This document shows positions 1 to 12,002 of a DNA stretch of 64,000 bases, piece after piece; within the stretch, counting starts at the first letter, position 1; each line of letters starts with the position of its first letter. Under the pieces are notes generated by a model. That model saw only the letters and a list, made by a program, of their open reading frames with translations. It did not search any database and was not told the origin of the DNA. A program made the translations under genes and the position numbers. Location of the stretch: the NCBI RefSeq assembly GCF_949628265.1, contig NC_088787.1:17412501-17476500 (forward strand). Direction: 5' to 3'. This DNA comes from Cloeon dipterum (Eukaryota > Arthropoda > Insecta > Ephemeroptera > Baetidae).

Positions 1-3000
1 AAATTATTAACTCACAATCGCAATGGAATTTAGTGATGAGTTGACATTTTTATGGTAAAAAAAGTTTGGGAATATTATGACGGTTAATTCTAATTTAAAT
101 TAATAATCATTAATTCAAAACAAGTAAAGCATTTTTTAGATTCTGATTGTATTTCAACAAAGCATTAAGAGAAGGTGTTATGTTCTGCGATTCACATTTT
201 TGTTTTGTATTATCTGTCAAGCATTATAAAAACAAACATTGCTATCTCTTATGTTTGAAATATCTCATATCTCAATACCTTCATGCGTTTCTTCTTTGCG
301 TTCGTTTGGCTATATATTTCTTTGACTTTATCTCTTAGCTATTATATACATATGTTTTAAATTTGGTTGAGCGCAAGAAAAGATTTGCTATAAACATAAA
401 TTTTACATTTTGCAACAAAAAATGGAAGTATTTTCCTGTTTGAAATAGCTCCATAAGGATGACATCTGTCACGTTCTCATACTGGTCTGTGAAACAAAAA
501 CAGAAAACACGGCGGTGTCATGGAGATTGGAGTGGAAAGTGTTCTCGCCGTGCCATGTGGAAAAATATTTCTGACATAAGATAATCCACTAAACATATAT
601 CTTCCTCTAGCATTGTAGAATGGATCAAGACACGAGGCTATTTAATTTATATTTTTAAGAGCTCTGTGCACGTTCAATGCAATCAGTTATAAATTGTTAT
701 GAAATCCTATCCGATGTGCTATTGGCCAGTTAGATCATCCAATGGTTTTTGCACTTTTTTCTGTCAGTAACAGGCAGCGACCGCATATTCTGAAAAAAGG
801 CGTGATAAATAGGATATTGCGGACAAACATTTTATCGATTTCCGTTCAGAAGAGATGTGAGCTTCCTCTCTGTCGCAGCAACACAACAGGGGTGCTGGAT
901 AAATATTCAGAAATATAAAAAATTTGAAAAGGCGTTAGTTTACGAACACATTTTTGGAATTAGCACTTTCAACTGGGCACTTCCGAAAAAAGCATAGTAT
1001 GACAGTCCTTTACTAGCAATTTGATGTTTAGTGTGCAAACCGATTACAAGACCGTTGGTAGCTGGAAGCGCGAGGTTTTTCAGGAAGCAAGCGAAAACGC
1101 ACATCCGGTTCCACTTCAGTCGAAGTTGGAGAGCGGCTTACTATTTGTCACAATAAAAGTTTACGTCCATTTGATTCAATGTACAGCCTAGTGTATGTTC
1201 AAGCTCGTCGGGTATTGTTGACGTTTTAGCAGACGGAACGCCAGTAAAATAAAATCGAACGACGTGAGGCACATTGCGGCTCTATTTTTCGCAAAAGCAT
1301 TATGGGCGCGGGCAATAAATCGGCTGCAAGGCCTCTTCTTTGAGATATGAATACGACACACGCATACATATACGAGACCGCGAGCAATAGAGTCGCGGAA
1401 ATGCTGACATGGTTGAGCAGATAGTGGAAAGATTTATTTTCATTGAGCGAGCCTGCTCCCGAGAGACAGGAGCAAAAGCCTGATAACGGTATTTATTCAG
1501 ACACTTTGAACCCTTTATTTTTTCATTCTTTTCCTCCATGGATTTGTGCGTATTACAGTATTATTAATACTACAATTTTTTTGTTTATCGAATATACAAA
1601 ATAGTACACTATGATCCTATGAAATTTTTAATGAATTAATCCAATTATCAATTTTTCTGAGGCAATCAGACACGGTTAAAACTCGAGAGCAATTCCACGG
1701 ATTTTCACTTAAAGATGCCGCAGAAAACAGCCAATCGCCTTCTCTCAACTGTTAATATGGACTAATTTCCTCCTTTTTGGGCTGCGGAAAGTTACCGCCT
1801 AGAGCTAGACTCCGTAAATCCCAGCTCACAGTGGAGTAGCAGCAAAACGTGCAAGGTTTGGGAAATAGGCAACCTGTGAAGCTAGTTAGACAACCGCCAT
1901 GACACGTCCGTCCCGTTTGCTGCATAACTCCCACAAGACGGAGTGTTGCAGATTTTTCTCTGCCGTCTTGACGTGAGCTGGAGCGCTCAAACTTCTTTGA
2001 GGTGGTGAACGTGAGCTCTGTTTCAGAATTCAGCAATCTTCTTCCCCAAGAGATAACTTTTGAACCGGCGCAAAAACTTTACTCCAACAGTTCTTCATAC
2101 ATTTCCTTGTCCACAGACATTTCCTACCTAATTTAAGCTCCGCATTTTGTCCAGTGGAAAAGATACGGTGTACAATTTGCAATAAAAATTCATGGTACTT
2201 GCACTATCTATTTTCAAATTATTCAACACCTGCAGAAATTAAGCTACGATATCTTGCACATGTATTTAAAATAGCGACACAATCGGTACCATAAAAAAAG
2301 ATTGAAATTTCGGGATCAAGTTTCAAATTAAGTTTGTTTTGATATCGGTGAAGATGGTAGCTCCTTTATTTTTTGAGTTTAAGAATGCATACGAGTGCCG
2401 AAAGGACAAAACAATTAGACTCTGATTGCTTGCTTGAAAAGGTGGGTAGAGATGTGAGATATTGTTGTTCATTAGTTCATGCATTCAAAGAAACAGCAAA
2501 AATAAAATCGATCCGAATTCAGAAATAATAGAAAAGGAACGACAAAAAGATCTTTCCATTGAAAGCTGCAGGTTGTATTTTTTTGTTCTGATATGAGAGA
2601 GCAAGTTGTTCCCCCTCAGCGTCAAGTTTCTGCGGGTTTCCAGCATAACTTTTTACAGCTCTTATAATACCAGTGTTTAACTAAAACTTGGAGAACTCGA
2701 CTCACAATAGGCTCATTAAAATATATATTGCAAAAAAGCAGGGATGCTTTCTCGGGTTGGAATCTGTTTATGAACTGGCGCAGACTTGAATAACCGCAGC
2801 AGTCTCTCTATATAATTCACGCAGCGTGTGTATATAAACCCAGACTGTGATTTTGAGCAAGTCCGCTCGGCGTGGCAAACATAAAACATCCCGGGTCGGT
2901 TGCATAAACAGATGATTCGCAGCAGCGGCCGGGTTGACTCGTCATTGGGGACGATAAGGAAGGAAGCTGTAGAAAAACGAGAGTAAAAATAACCACGCGG

Positions 3001-4148
3001 CGATACTTGCTTGCGAATTCCGCCAGTGAAAGGGTTAAACCGGCCGACGCCGCAGCGAGAGAATTCTATTGGGGTTGCTGCTCTCTTTTTTGCAGGCACG
3101 CTTACTTTCGGATAACGAGTTTTTTTTCAGCCGTGCTCGCGGGCTGGCGGGGCCCCGTCTGGCGTTGCGGTTTCGAGCTTTCAAATTGGATTGTGGCGAC
3201 GGAAGAGTCAGTCGGTGAACCGCTGGCTATAGCTAACCAACCAGCAGTTGTCACCAGTCCGCGAGCAATGATGTCATACAATGCAAATCGGGCTAATGGA
3301 CTGATTCTGAACTTGGGTCGTGAAAAACGATCAACTGTTTTTAGGAGAGGAACGACGTTTTTGTCAAGACTCTCCTTCCACGTCAACTGCTTCCATGCAA
3401 TATTGTGATTTTCTCCTATGTTTTACGAATTATTTTAGGTAAAGAATTTTAGCAACAAGAAAAGACTAGGTTTGTTTGATGAAAATGCCTTTTTGCTGAG
3501 CTGACAAAAACGCGCTGAGCACCAGTATTTGAATTTCATAGAGTTAGTTCAAACTTTTATCACGTACGTTGATATCACATGGCAAAGTTACTCGATTCCA
3601 CGCTTTTTGTTACATTCATATGCGACACTTTTCCGTTCTTTTACGCTATTCCGCACTTCTCTCCTTGACTTGATCCTACTCTTGAGCTGAAAACTATTTA
3701 AAAAGGCGGTGAAGCACTTTTATCGCAAAATTATACTCCAATTCTCTGCAAAGAAGAGAAAATTCAACAAGGGTACAAACGATTAAGTCATTTGTAACAT
3801 TCTTGACTGGCTCGAGACAATAATCATTCACTAAATTCTTACGCTCACACATCATTTGAAAATTGCGATCGTTGTCTTAATTGATATGACCCGCGTGAAA
3901 CGAAGCAATTCTTCACAGCCCCTTGTTAAACAATACGCAAATATTAGTTGAGAGGGCCTTTGACTCCTGGAGGCGCTAACACGCGGCCTTGGCGTTCAGC
4001 GCACACTTGCTTCTGATTTCAATGCTCACTAGCACGAAATGACGCACCCCGCGCTCGTTAATGAACCCGTAGCGACAGATTCACTTTTATTCGACCCCAC
4101 GAGCAGTCGTCGTGCCAGTTTTAATTAGGTGAATCCATGCAGTCGGGT

Positions 4149-4211
4149 CGGCCGCCCGCGCAAAAAGCGCGCTGAAACGGTCGTTTCGTATGCGAAACAA
4201 CGGCCGCCCGC
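4149..4211. repeat. Short direct repeats flanking two dyads
   Basis: An 11-bp GC-rich word (CGGCCGCCCGC) occurs at 4149-4159 and again at 4201-4211. Between the copies are a GCGC-AAAAA-GCGC hairpin and a GTTTCG-TATG-CGAAAC dyad. The surrounding DNA is much more AT-rich. A regulatory or structural role is a guess. Confidence 0.45.
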
Positions 4212-5880
4212 AGCCCTTTTTAGGATTCACTCCGCAACCAGCCTTTTAGGCGCGGGCATGTGAGCTGTTTATGTCGCCCTGATCGCTTGATCTGGGCACA
4301 TCCAACGAACGCATATAGGCAAGGGCGTTTACGTACGCGATGTTACAATCAGCGTTCCGAAAATTCGCGTGCTTCCGCAATCCTTGGCTGAAAATTGACT
4401 GTCCGAATGAATTAATCAAAACGTGACTCAAATCCGACATGCAACAATTGAAAATTAACGATTGCTCTGACGTAGTTGTGGCTATCACGTGCACTGGGTT
4501 TCAACTAATATTCGTCAGGCGGCAATATGCGATGTTCACATGCGAATTTCTCCAAGATATGAGACGTGCATTTGGGCCTAAGGTTCGTTGAGTTTCATTG
4601 TAGGCCTATTTCCTTGGGTGAAACGTTTTAATCAAACGACGAAATTCCTACACACCCCTGGATGCGACACAATCTCATCTCCATTTCAAGGATCATTCAC
4701 TTAACACTTAACTTTATAACAATTGAGCTTACACCCATTGTGCTCTAAGAGGAAATAAACTAATGCTGTCGTTTGTATTCATTTTCTGTTCGATATTTAA
4801 TTATTTTGAACGCAAATATTGTCTGCTCGCTGAATGAAGAAAAATTTCAGATTGTCCTTGAACGTCCTGTCTCGTAGCTTGCAGAAATTCATTTGGAACG
4901 AGAGCGAAAGTTAGAAGGCACAATTCATCATTCTGCACAACAAGAGAAACAGCTCCAGACCGTCCGTCCTCTTTCAAGCAATTTCATTCGACAACAAAAA
5001 GTCGACAAGCACTTGAGAATATAACTTCCAGCACTTTTATATTCCACTCTCAAAAGAACCTAGGGCAATTGCAGCATGCCAGCATGTAATGCAACCACTC
5101 AGCTGCTATTTTTTTCGATTGATAATGACATTCGTTCACTGACGCTATTTCTGTTGGGGAGCAAATTTAATTAGTGGGCACGAGGAGAATTCTACCATGT
5201 ATACAGTATGTTATGTGCGCCGAGTTGTAAAATAAGCAGAGAGCGCGTTGTACACACATAACAGAGAGCTACAAAGAGTTGAATGAATGCCAGAGAGGGA
5301 CATTCCCACTCCACAAATCTCGCTATCTCTCGCTCCAATTAAAAACACCCTTTTATTGCACACCATAGATAACAATGCCGCTGGAGAGAGAGGAGACGGA
5401 TGGCCGGGCAAAAGCGAGCGAGGGTCGATTTTTGCGCTTTTGCCGACGACACCCTGACTGCGAGCAGAAAACAGCTTGCAAGCAAAAAGACAGCCGCATG
5501 CACAACGGCTGCCAAAAGCGACTCAAGACCAGGGGGCATGATTGATTTTGTACAACAATGGAGCTCTGATTAATTTATTGCTGTGCAGGCTAATTTAAAT
5601 TGGATTTGGCACACCGCAAAGTGTGGTTAATAAATAAAACAAAATCGATTTGCATGGTATAACCTGGATAACACGGGTAACGGACAGCTAAACGCGCTTG
5701 AGGTTTTATGTATTGGCTCTCACTCAGAAACACAGTCGTCATACAGCGCAAATTATTGGACATTTCGTTGCATATATATGTTTAATAAATAACGATTAAG
5801 CAGAATTTTAGGCGAATTGTATTTCATTCAGTGTATTCAATCGACGCAGTGGAGTTGTCAATGTGTAACACTTCGAAAAC

Positions 5881-6307
5881 CAGCCCGTTGGCTCGCATTG
5901 TTAAGGCATTCTCAGGAGTGTCAAAGCAATGGGAGGTATTTGAGCAGTTCGGAGATCTAATACTGGTTACCCAATGTCAGAGATGGCAAAAAGTGGTTAA
6001 TTAAGTGACTCGATGAAATGCTCAAATTGCTCAACGGGCTGGGAGGCGCACCGGCGCCGACTCGCTACTTGCTGGTTTGCACCTTTCCAGCATGCGTGAT
6101 TTGGCTTCACGGGACAAATGTCTAGCGTTTCAAAAAAAGTCCTCGGAGCGGAGGCAAGTGGCCCTTGAGTGGGCTGGGTCCCTGTGCGGCCTGGTGCGCC
6201 CATGTTATCCGTTCGCGGTGTTATTGGGACCCGGGTTTCAACATTCGTGCTAGTGCAGTGTGCGCCCTTCCCGGTCCTCAGACAGAGATAAAAAGAGCAA
6301 AAAAAAA
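5881..6307 (+). repeat. SINE, longest copy with tRNA-like head and A-rich tail
   Basis: The segment from about 6059 is repeated with high similarity at 40668-40915 (+) and 37205-37433 (-), and ends in an A-rich tail after a conserved GACAGRGA word, as expected of a retroposed element. Only this copy extends a further 180 bp in the 5' direction. That extension contains TGGCTCGCATTGTTAAGG near 5889, which resembles an RNA polymerase III A box, and AGTTCGGAGATC near 5948, a weak B-box match. The other two copies look 5'-truncated. The open frames inside the repeat are a by-product of its GC-rich body. No clear target-site duplication was seen. Confidence 0.65.
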
Positions 6308-8385
6308 TGGAATAAATACTTGACAGTTAGAGAAGCTATGGCAACATTTAAATCCAAACAAAAACTAGTTGCCATCAAATATAGTTTTATTAAAATACAT
6401 AATTATTCTTTACTGATTGTGAGAACAAACATCCAACCCATTAAATTTTTAATGCAGCAGAATTTTAGAGATGACGTTCCCTTTTGAAATTTTAATCGCC
6501 GAAACAATACCAGTTTTTGCAAGACCCAGTTTGCTAATCATAAGCAGGATGCAAGACAAAGCACCCCATGGGAAATTGCAGCCTACTGTTTCCCTGGCAC
6601 GCACTGTGTCTACTGTTGTTTTATATTAACATTTTCTCACACTCAAGGGCGTGTGTTAATTTTTAGTAGAAAATCTTGATCTTCCGCAATAGTTCCAAAT
6701 TAGACTTCATTGATGAAAATGAGCGACATGAATTCTTGAAACTGAAAGATCAATAGCAAGTGGCTATTCACCGACTTACGCGAGTATTTGACTTGTATGT
6801 TTATCTTGTTAGCCCTCACCAAATATACCGTGCCATATTGCTATGAAAAGCAAACATACGTACAATAAAAGCCGAATAAGATACATACTAAGTTTATCTC
6901 TCAACGCAAAATCAAGTAACCTGCTCACTATTTGATTCATGCGATATCGCAACATAATTGCTCAAGGAAAAATTGAGCCTAGCCCATACCCAGCAATAAT
7001 TCTTTCGAGGATTGCGTCAAAGATGAAGGCATTTACCCGGGAAGCCACCAAAACCATTAAACCATTTCCTTCAGGCTTGAATACGTAATGTTTCGCGAAA
7101 TAAACTCACACCGCAAAAAGCGACATTTTTAATGTCACGAGGAAAATCTTAAATCTCTCTGTCGACCACGCTCTTTTGAGTTTAAGCCGACTGAAGTGTG
7201 CCGACGCCGACAGGCTCGGGTGTGTGATGCGCAAGAGTACGGATCAATTCAACTCAAGCGCTCTATTTATAGTCAGGTGACTGGAGCCAATCCATTCAAG
7301 TGCATAATTGAGCCAAGGGAAATGCATCCACCGCAGCCAGTCACGAGAATCGGCGAGAATCTTCACTGACTCAGTCGGTCGCGACTCGCGAGAGCGATAA
7401 GAAAAACACAGGGCAGCTGTGAAAAGCAAAAAAGTCGCTCTACTCTTCCTCTTCCTAGGCAGCCAGAGTGAGTCACAGCGAGCGGCGCTCATTAAATAAT
7501 TAATTTCGCAGAGACGCTTCATGATTTTTTTCTCATTGCGCGCAAAGGAGTGTTTAGTAAACACTGCCTCCCTTGCAACTTGATTGCTCCCCCTACGGCG
7601 GCGAGAGAAAAGAGAGGAAAAAATATTGCAAGGTTGCAAACTTTCGGATCGGTGCAAAAACTAGAAGTTTGGCAATATTATTTCAAGCATGATTGAGTTT
7701 TCTGGGAATCGATTGGAGTGAAAAAATTGTCAGATTTCAGAAGCAAAGAAGTTAACTTGTCACATGCTTTCCCCCCAGAAATTGACAAATGGAGGAAGAC
7801 GAAATATATTATGAGGCTCGTTACTATTATACAAGCCTGAATGGATAAAAACGCTGTGCTCACAAAGAGTAAAGAACAAAGTAGACACAATAAGAATGCA
7901 CCTGCTTATTACGCTTATTAAAAGTTTATAATTACAATTAGTAGCACAGATAAGAATGCTATTTTTAACATAGCATTGAAAATCGGGTCTCTTTTAACAT
8001 TTCTTACGCATAAAATGAACGAATGCGTGCTCCCATTTGAAAAACTATTTCAAAAATTTAGTTTTATAATTTATAACCAAAGACCTTATCAAAAAGCTAT
8101 TAGTCTATTTTGCAAGACAAAAGAAATTTAATTACGCTTTATTTGATTGAATGACTTCGCATTAAGGTCTTTTTACTGTGTCGTCGAATTGCATTTTTAG
8201 TCAACAAGCAAGCCTCGATTTTTACTACTTGTGTGAAGCTTGATACCAACAGATGATGCTCGATTTCAACACGCGTTAAAAGCCTCGCCGTTACATGTTA
8301 TGCCCTTGTAACGCGCCTTGTTTGAGGTACAAGATTACGCTTTTGAGCTAACTGAATAAAAGCGGCAATTAATATTTTCACTTAC

Positions 8386-8465
8386 CTCTCTTGCCTGGTG
8401 CACACATTAGGGCCTTCCAGGGCCGACACGGCCGAAACAATTCCAAAAATCCACAGGAGCAACAT
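8386..8465 (-). CDS. First coding exon of an EMI-domain secreted or membrane protein (Draper/Nimrod-A/MEGF10-like), partial
   Basis: Reading the minus strand from the ATG at 8465, 26 codons plus two bases run to a strong donor (GAGAG then GTAAGTG). The peptide starts with a hydrophobic signal sequence (MLLLWIFGIVSAVSA) and continues LEGPNVCTRQE. The segment GPNVC followed by basic and acidic residues matches the start of the EMI domain in the Draper/Nimrod-A/MEGF10 engulfment-receptor family, where it directly follows the signal peptide. A pyrimidine-rich tract ending TTCACAG lies 9 bases before the ATG (acceptor at 8475-8476), so a 5' UTR exon probably lies further right. The downstream exons (rest of EMI, EGF repeats, possible membrane segment) were not found and are presumably left of the window. 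The gene is head-to-head with Lnk. Family assignment rests on one short motif; another EMI protein is possible. Confidence 0.55.
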
Positions 8466-8474
8466 TTTTCTTCT

Positions 8475-11400
8475 CTGTGAACACACAGAGAGAAACAAAA
8501 AATGAAAACAGTATTCGTAATGCTTCAGACTAAATCAAAATATATTATCAAGATAAACTTGTCATGTGGACAAAAACAAACATTGGAATGACGAAATTTA
8601 AATGTTGGAATGCCATAGCAAAACCATAAAAACCGTGGGGCTGTTTATCATTTGTTTCTGGATCTTTGAAAATTTTATCCCTTATTCGCCTTTTTCCTGA
8701 ATGTTTATGCTCTGTTATAACTTGATAGACATCAAAATAATATGCGACGCTTGTTTTAAATGACGCTCGTAACGTCATTTTTAATCGGGGTTTCTTTCAT
8801 AGACTTTTTGAATGGACCCAGATGAGCAGAAAGCTTTCTTACTACAAAAGACAAAAGATAAAGCCAAAAATTGAGCTCCTGGCGCTATCAAGCTGCGGCC
8901 TGGGACGCTGCGAATTTTCCCCTTATCTGTACAATTAGCATTTTCGATTTTCAAAGCCAGGGATGGGACGAGCCATAAAATGCGGAGCACAGCAGTGCCC
9001 CAGTCAGCAACATTCCCAGGCGGCTCCTCGACAGGGATATTATCAAATTCCGAAAGAGCGCGAAGGAATAAACGTCAGCAGGCGCACACATTGCAATGAT
9101 AATAATTGTTTATGCTATTAAACTTGGTCAGCTATTAAACGTCCTTCGTCTCTCTCGCGAATAACGGACCCTCGTTGTGTCGTCACCCGCGCCCGACAAC
9201 CGCGCGCACGGATGGATAAATTCATTGCTCCGAGCGTAAGCAGCTGGGTTAGGGTGCCATTCAAAAAGAGATACCCATGGTGACATTAACGGGAGGGTCA
9301 CAACCGGCCCGCATCTCGCTCGGGGAAAGTAGCCAAATATTAAATGATCGGGTCTGACGTCTGATATGTATTAAAGTCATAAGTAGGCAATCGCGACGGT
9401 GATTCACCGAAAAAATAAACAGAGCAGCTCTCATAGAATATGGGATAGGTGATAACGTGTCACACCTGCACCTGCTACCTGCACGGATTTGGAATTTTCA
9501 AGAAGAAAACAACCTGACCTAGGCCTGCGTATTGAGCACAGGCTCGTGAACGTAGGATGGATTTGTGTGTTGCGTAGGGAAGCGTAAAATTGACACAAAG
9601 GACGCTTTCGAAGGGTGTACGAAGGTTCTAACCTGCTCGTCAGAGACTGCAAACCATGTCGGCCACCTGTTCCGCTTGCAGCAGACAAAAACACAACCAC
9701 TCAGACGACACAACCCTTTCTGGGCGCACCCCAAATTCGACTGCTGCGACGGCAAAGTAAATAAAATAAATTTTCGCTCTCCTCCTTCCCCGATTGGTGC
9801 CTGCTGCCTGCGCTATGCAATGCATTAGACGGAATCAACGCTTCAAATTTTTGCATCAGAGGGCACCACCAGTCGCGTCTGCATCACAGATTTCTACTAA
9901 TCTGAGGTCTCTTGCCTTCTCTTTTCGCTCTTTTCAACCTCTTATTTTATCTCATTCTGACAAGAAACTTTGTGCCTCTCTTCGGTATGCAGTTTGTACT
10001 TTATCAATTCAAGTTATGGCCTATAACCGCACAATCATATTTTACATGTTTTTTATTATTTTTAGTTTCAAAATTTTAATTTATAGTTGCAATTTTTAAG
10101 AGCATCCTTGTAAATTAAACTTTTGAAATAATGCTCTTCTGCTATATAATATGCAAATTATTTTTGTTTATCTTTATTCTGACCTTTTTTTTAAACCCAG
10201 AAAGCATTCGCGTATATGGAAAAATTTAACATGAATTTTAATTATATTTTTCTAACATGAAATCATAAAGTTATATTGGTTATATTGTTATAAAATATTT
10301 TAATTTGTATGTGGCTGTTGACAAATAAAATGAATTGTGGTTATGCAATATGTAATAATTATTTAATTTTTAGGACTCCCAGTTTTTGATAGTTTCCCCG
10401 TTTCTATAATTAATCGAATTTTTTGTTCGACAATTTTCAATGCTCTTCTATTCTTACTGGCCCTAAACTTTAAGCGTCTCATTTTGGCAAAATTCCCAAA
10501 ATTCAATTTGTGTATTCTTAAATTTTCATTTATAGATACGAATTAGAACATTATGACCTCATAGAAAAATCTAAATCAGCGTATCTAATCGTTTATAGTA
10601 GCAGTCTACATCCCCAAAACGTGCTCATTGACCTCTCAAGGATTGTGCCCACTTATAGTAATTGGGTGCGAGAGCCTGGTGCAACCCTGCCGAGGTGCAA
10701 AAAGGCACACCCTAATACAATAAGGCACACCCTAGCAAATTCAGTGGTTCACGACACATCAAATTTTGCTTTTAATGATTTAAATATAACTTCCTTCACT
10801 TGGAATTTGAAAAATGGCCATTTGCTAATTATTGTTATCGATTTATGTTTATCCCCCAAAACAGAGTGGCAATAAATTTGGTCAATATACCAAAGGTTAA
10901 AATTTAAAAAATTAAATGGCTTTTCCATCCTTAATAACCCACAGTTCAAGTTTTTTTGTCGTGTCACAAATTTACATATTATTATACAACTTTCCCGATT
11001 TTTTAAGAAATGCGACAGTAAAATTTTTCTGTCTATCTTGAAGGTAAAGAATTAAAATAAATATTTTTTGGGCTCACAATCATGGTAAGCTAAATCAAAC
11101 CATATAGGAATAATGTACTAAACTTGCTCCTCTAATTGAAGCAACATTATAAATACGCTTAGGATTAACATTACGTTATATTGGAGAACATAAAAGAAAA
11201 CTAAAAAGTTATAAAGGCTTTTGGAGTAGAAGAAAACCAAATTCACGAGCAAAATCCTTGCCGTTTTCATTTGATATTAGGAGCGCGTAAATGTAAGCGA
11301 AAAGCGAACAGCAATTCAATTAAGCAAATCTGCGGCTTTTTCCTAGGTTAACCTATGTTTGAAAAAATAAAAAGTTTATTTTACTGATCCAAATGAATCT

Positions 11401-11749
11401 AAATAAAAGTATGATACAATATCAGATACATTCCTTAGTTAGATACCTATTCAATGTTTTATAAACTGCACAAATGTGCTTTTTTGTTCAGTAGTACATT
11501 GATTTTATAATATTTAGATATATGTATATTATATATCTGCGGCTAAACTCCTGACTGATATATTTATAATATAATATACAAGAACGTATATATTATTTCA
11601 ATCCAAAATCCGCCAAAATCTAAATTGTTTATTATACATATATATTCCAATCACCAAGAAGAAAATTAATAGTTCTGATCTTGTTTCCGGGACTTCTACA
11701 AATGCAAATCATTTTATTGATGAAAACGAACTCGAATAATTAATTATAT
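8475..11749. other. Intergenic region between divergent EMI-type gene and Lnk
   Basis: About 3.3 kb with no supportable coding exon. Open frames near 9431-9830 overlap one another on both strands and show no family resemblance. A near-exact tandem pair containing GGCACACCCTA lies at about 10700-10736. From 10100 the DNA becomes strongly AT-rich. The promoters of both flanking genes should lie in this interval. Confidence 0.5.
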
Positions 11750-11757
11750 TATAAAAG
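11750..11757 (+). promoter_or_regulatory. Candidate TATA box for Lnk
   Basis: TATAAAAG lies about 250 bp upstream of the Lnk start codon, in an AT-rich segment directly before composition turns GC-rich. It would predict transcription start near 11785 and a 5' UTR of about 220 bases. Short TATA words are common in this AT-rich background, so this is weak. Confidence 0.25.
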
Positions 11758-11968
11758 ATTCACTACTTTTCTGAAGTTAATGCGGCTAAACCCACAAACC
11801 CAGGAGACTGTGTAAAAGTGAGCAATCGGTTTTCAGAGTCTGCGGTTATGTTGATCAACAACCGTAACCGTTGAGGCCGAGCGGGGCGGGGCTTGTTGTT
11901 GTTGTTGGCCAAAGAAGAGCGGACTGATTGAACGGAGTGCAGCAGCAACAGCAGTGCTCGGTGCGGCG

Positions 11969-11995
11969 ATGGCCGCTGATCTGGCCTGCAAGTGA
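11969..11995 (+). other. Upstream open reading frame in the Lnk 5' leader
   Basis: An ATG in a GCGATGG context opens an 8-codon frame (MAADLACK) that stops at TGA 11993-11995, 7 bases before the Lnk start codon at 12003. If the leader includes it, it could lower translation of Lnk. Confidence 0.4.
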
Positions 11996-12002
11996 GACGG
12001 CC

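Larger units (their letters stand above)
1..8385. other. Non-coding stretch, probably first intron of the minus-strand EMI-domain gene
   Basis: No open frame in this stretch resembles a protein family or is bounded by convincing splice sites. I looked on the minus strand for the expected continuation of the EMI exon at 8386-8465 (a Trp-Cys motif, then a Cys-Cys pair, then Cys-rich EGF-type repeats) and did not find it. The stretch holds one long SINE copy (5881-6307), a dyad/direct-repeat cluster at 4149-4211 and otherwise AT-rich unique-looking DNA. That it is a long first intron is inferred only from the strand and open donor of the exon at its right end. Confidence 0.4.

Noticed and set aside
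5339-5539. Minus-strand ORF with a hydrophobic N-terminus
   Set aside because: ATG-started and membrane-like, but no splice sites or family similarity; it sits in a probable intron.
11928-12002. Extension of Lnk to a start at 11928
   Set aside because: That codon is TTG, not ATG. The first in-frame ATG at 12003 has a good context and directly precedes the conserved dimerisation segment.
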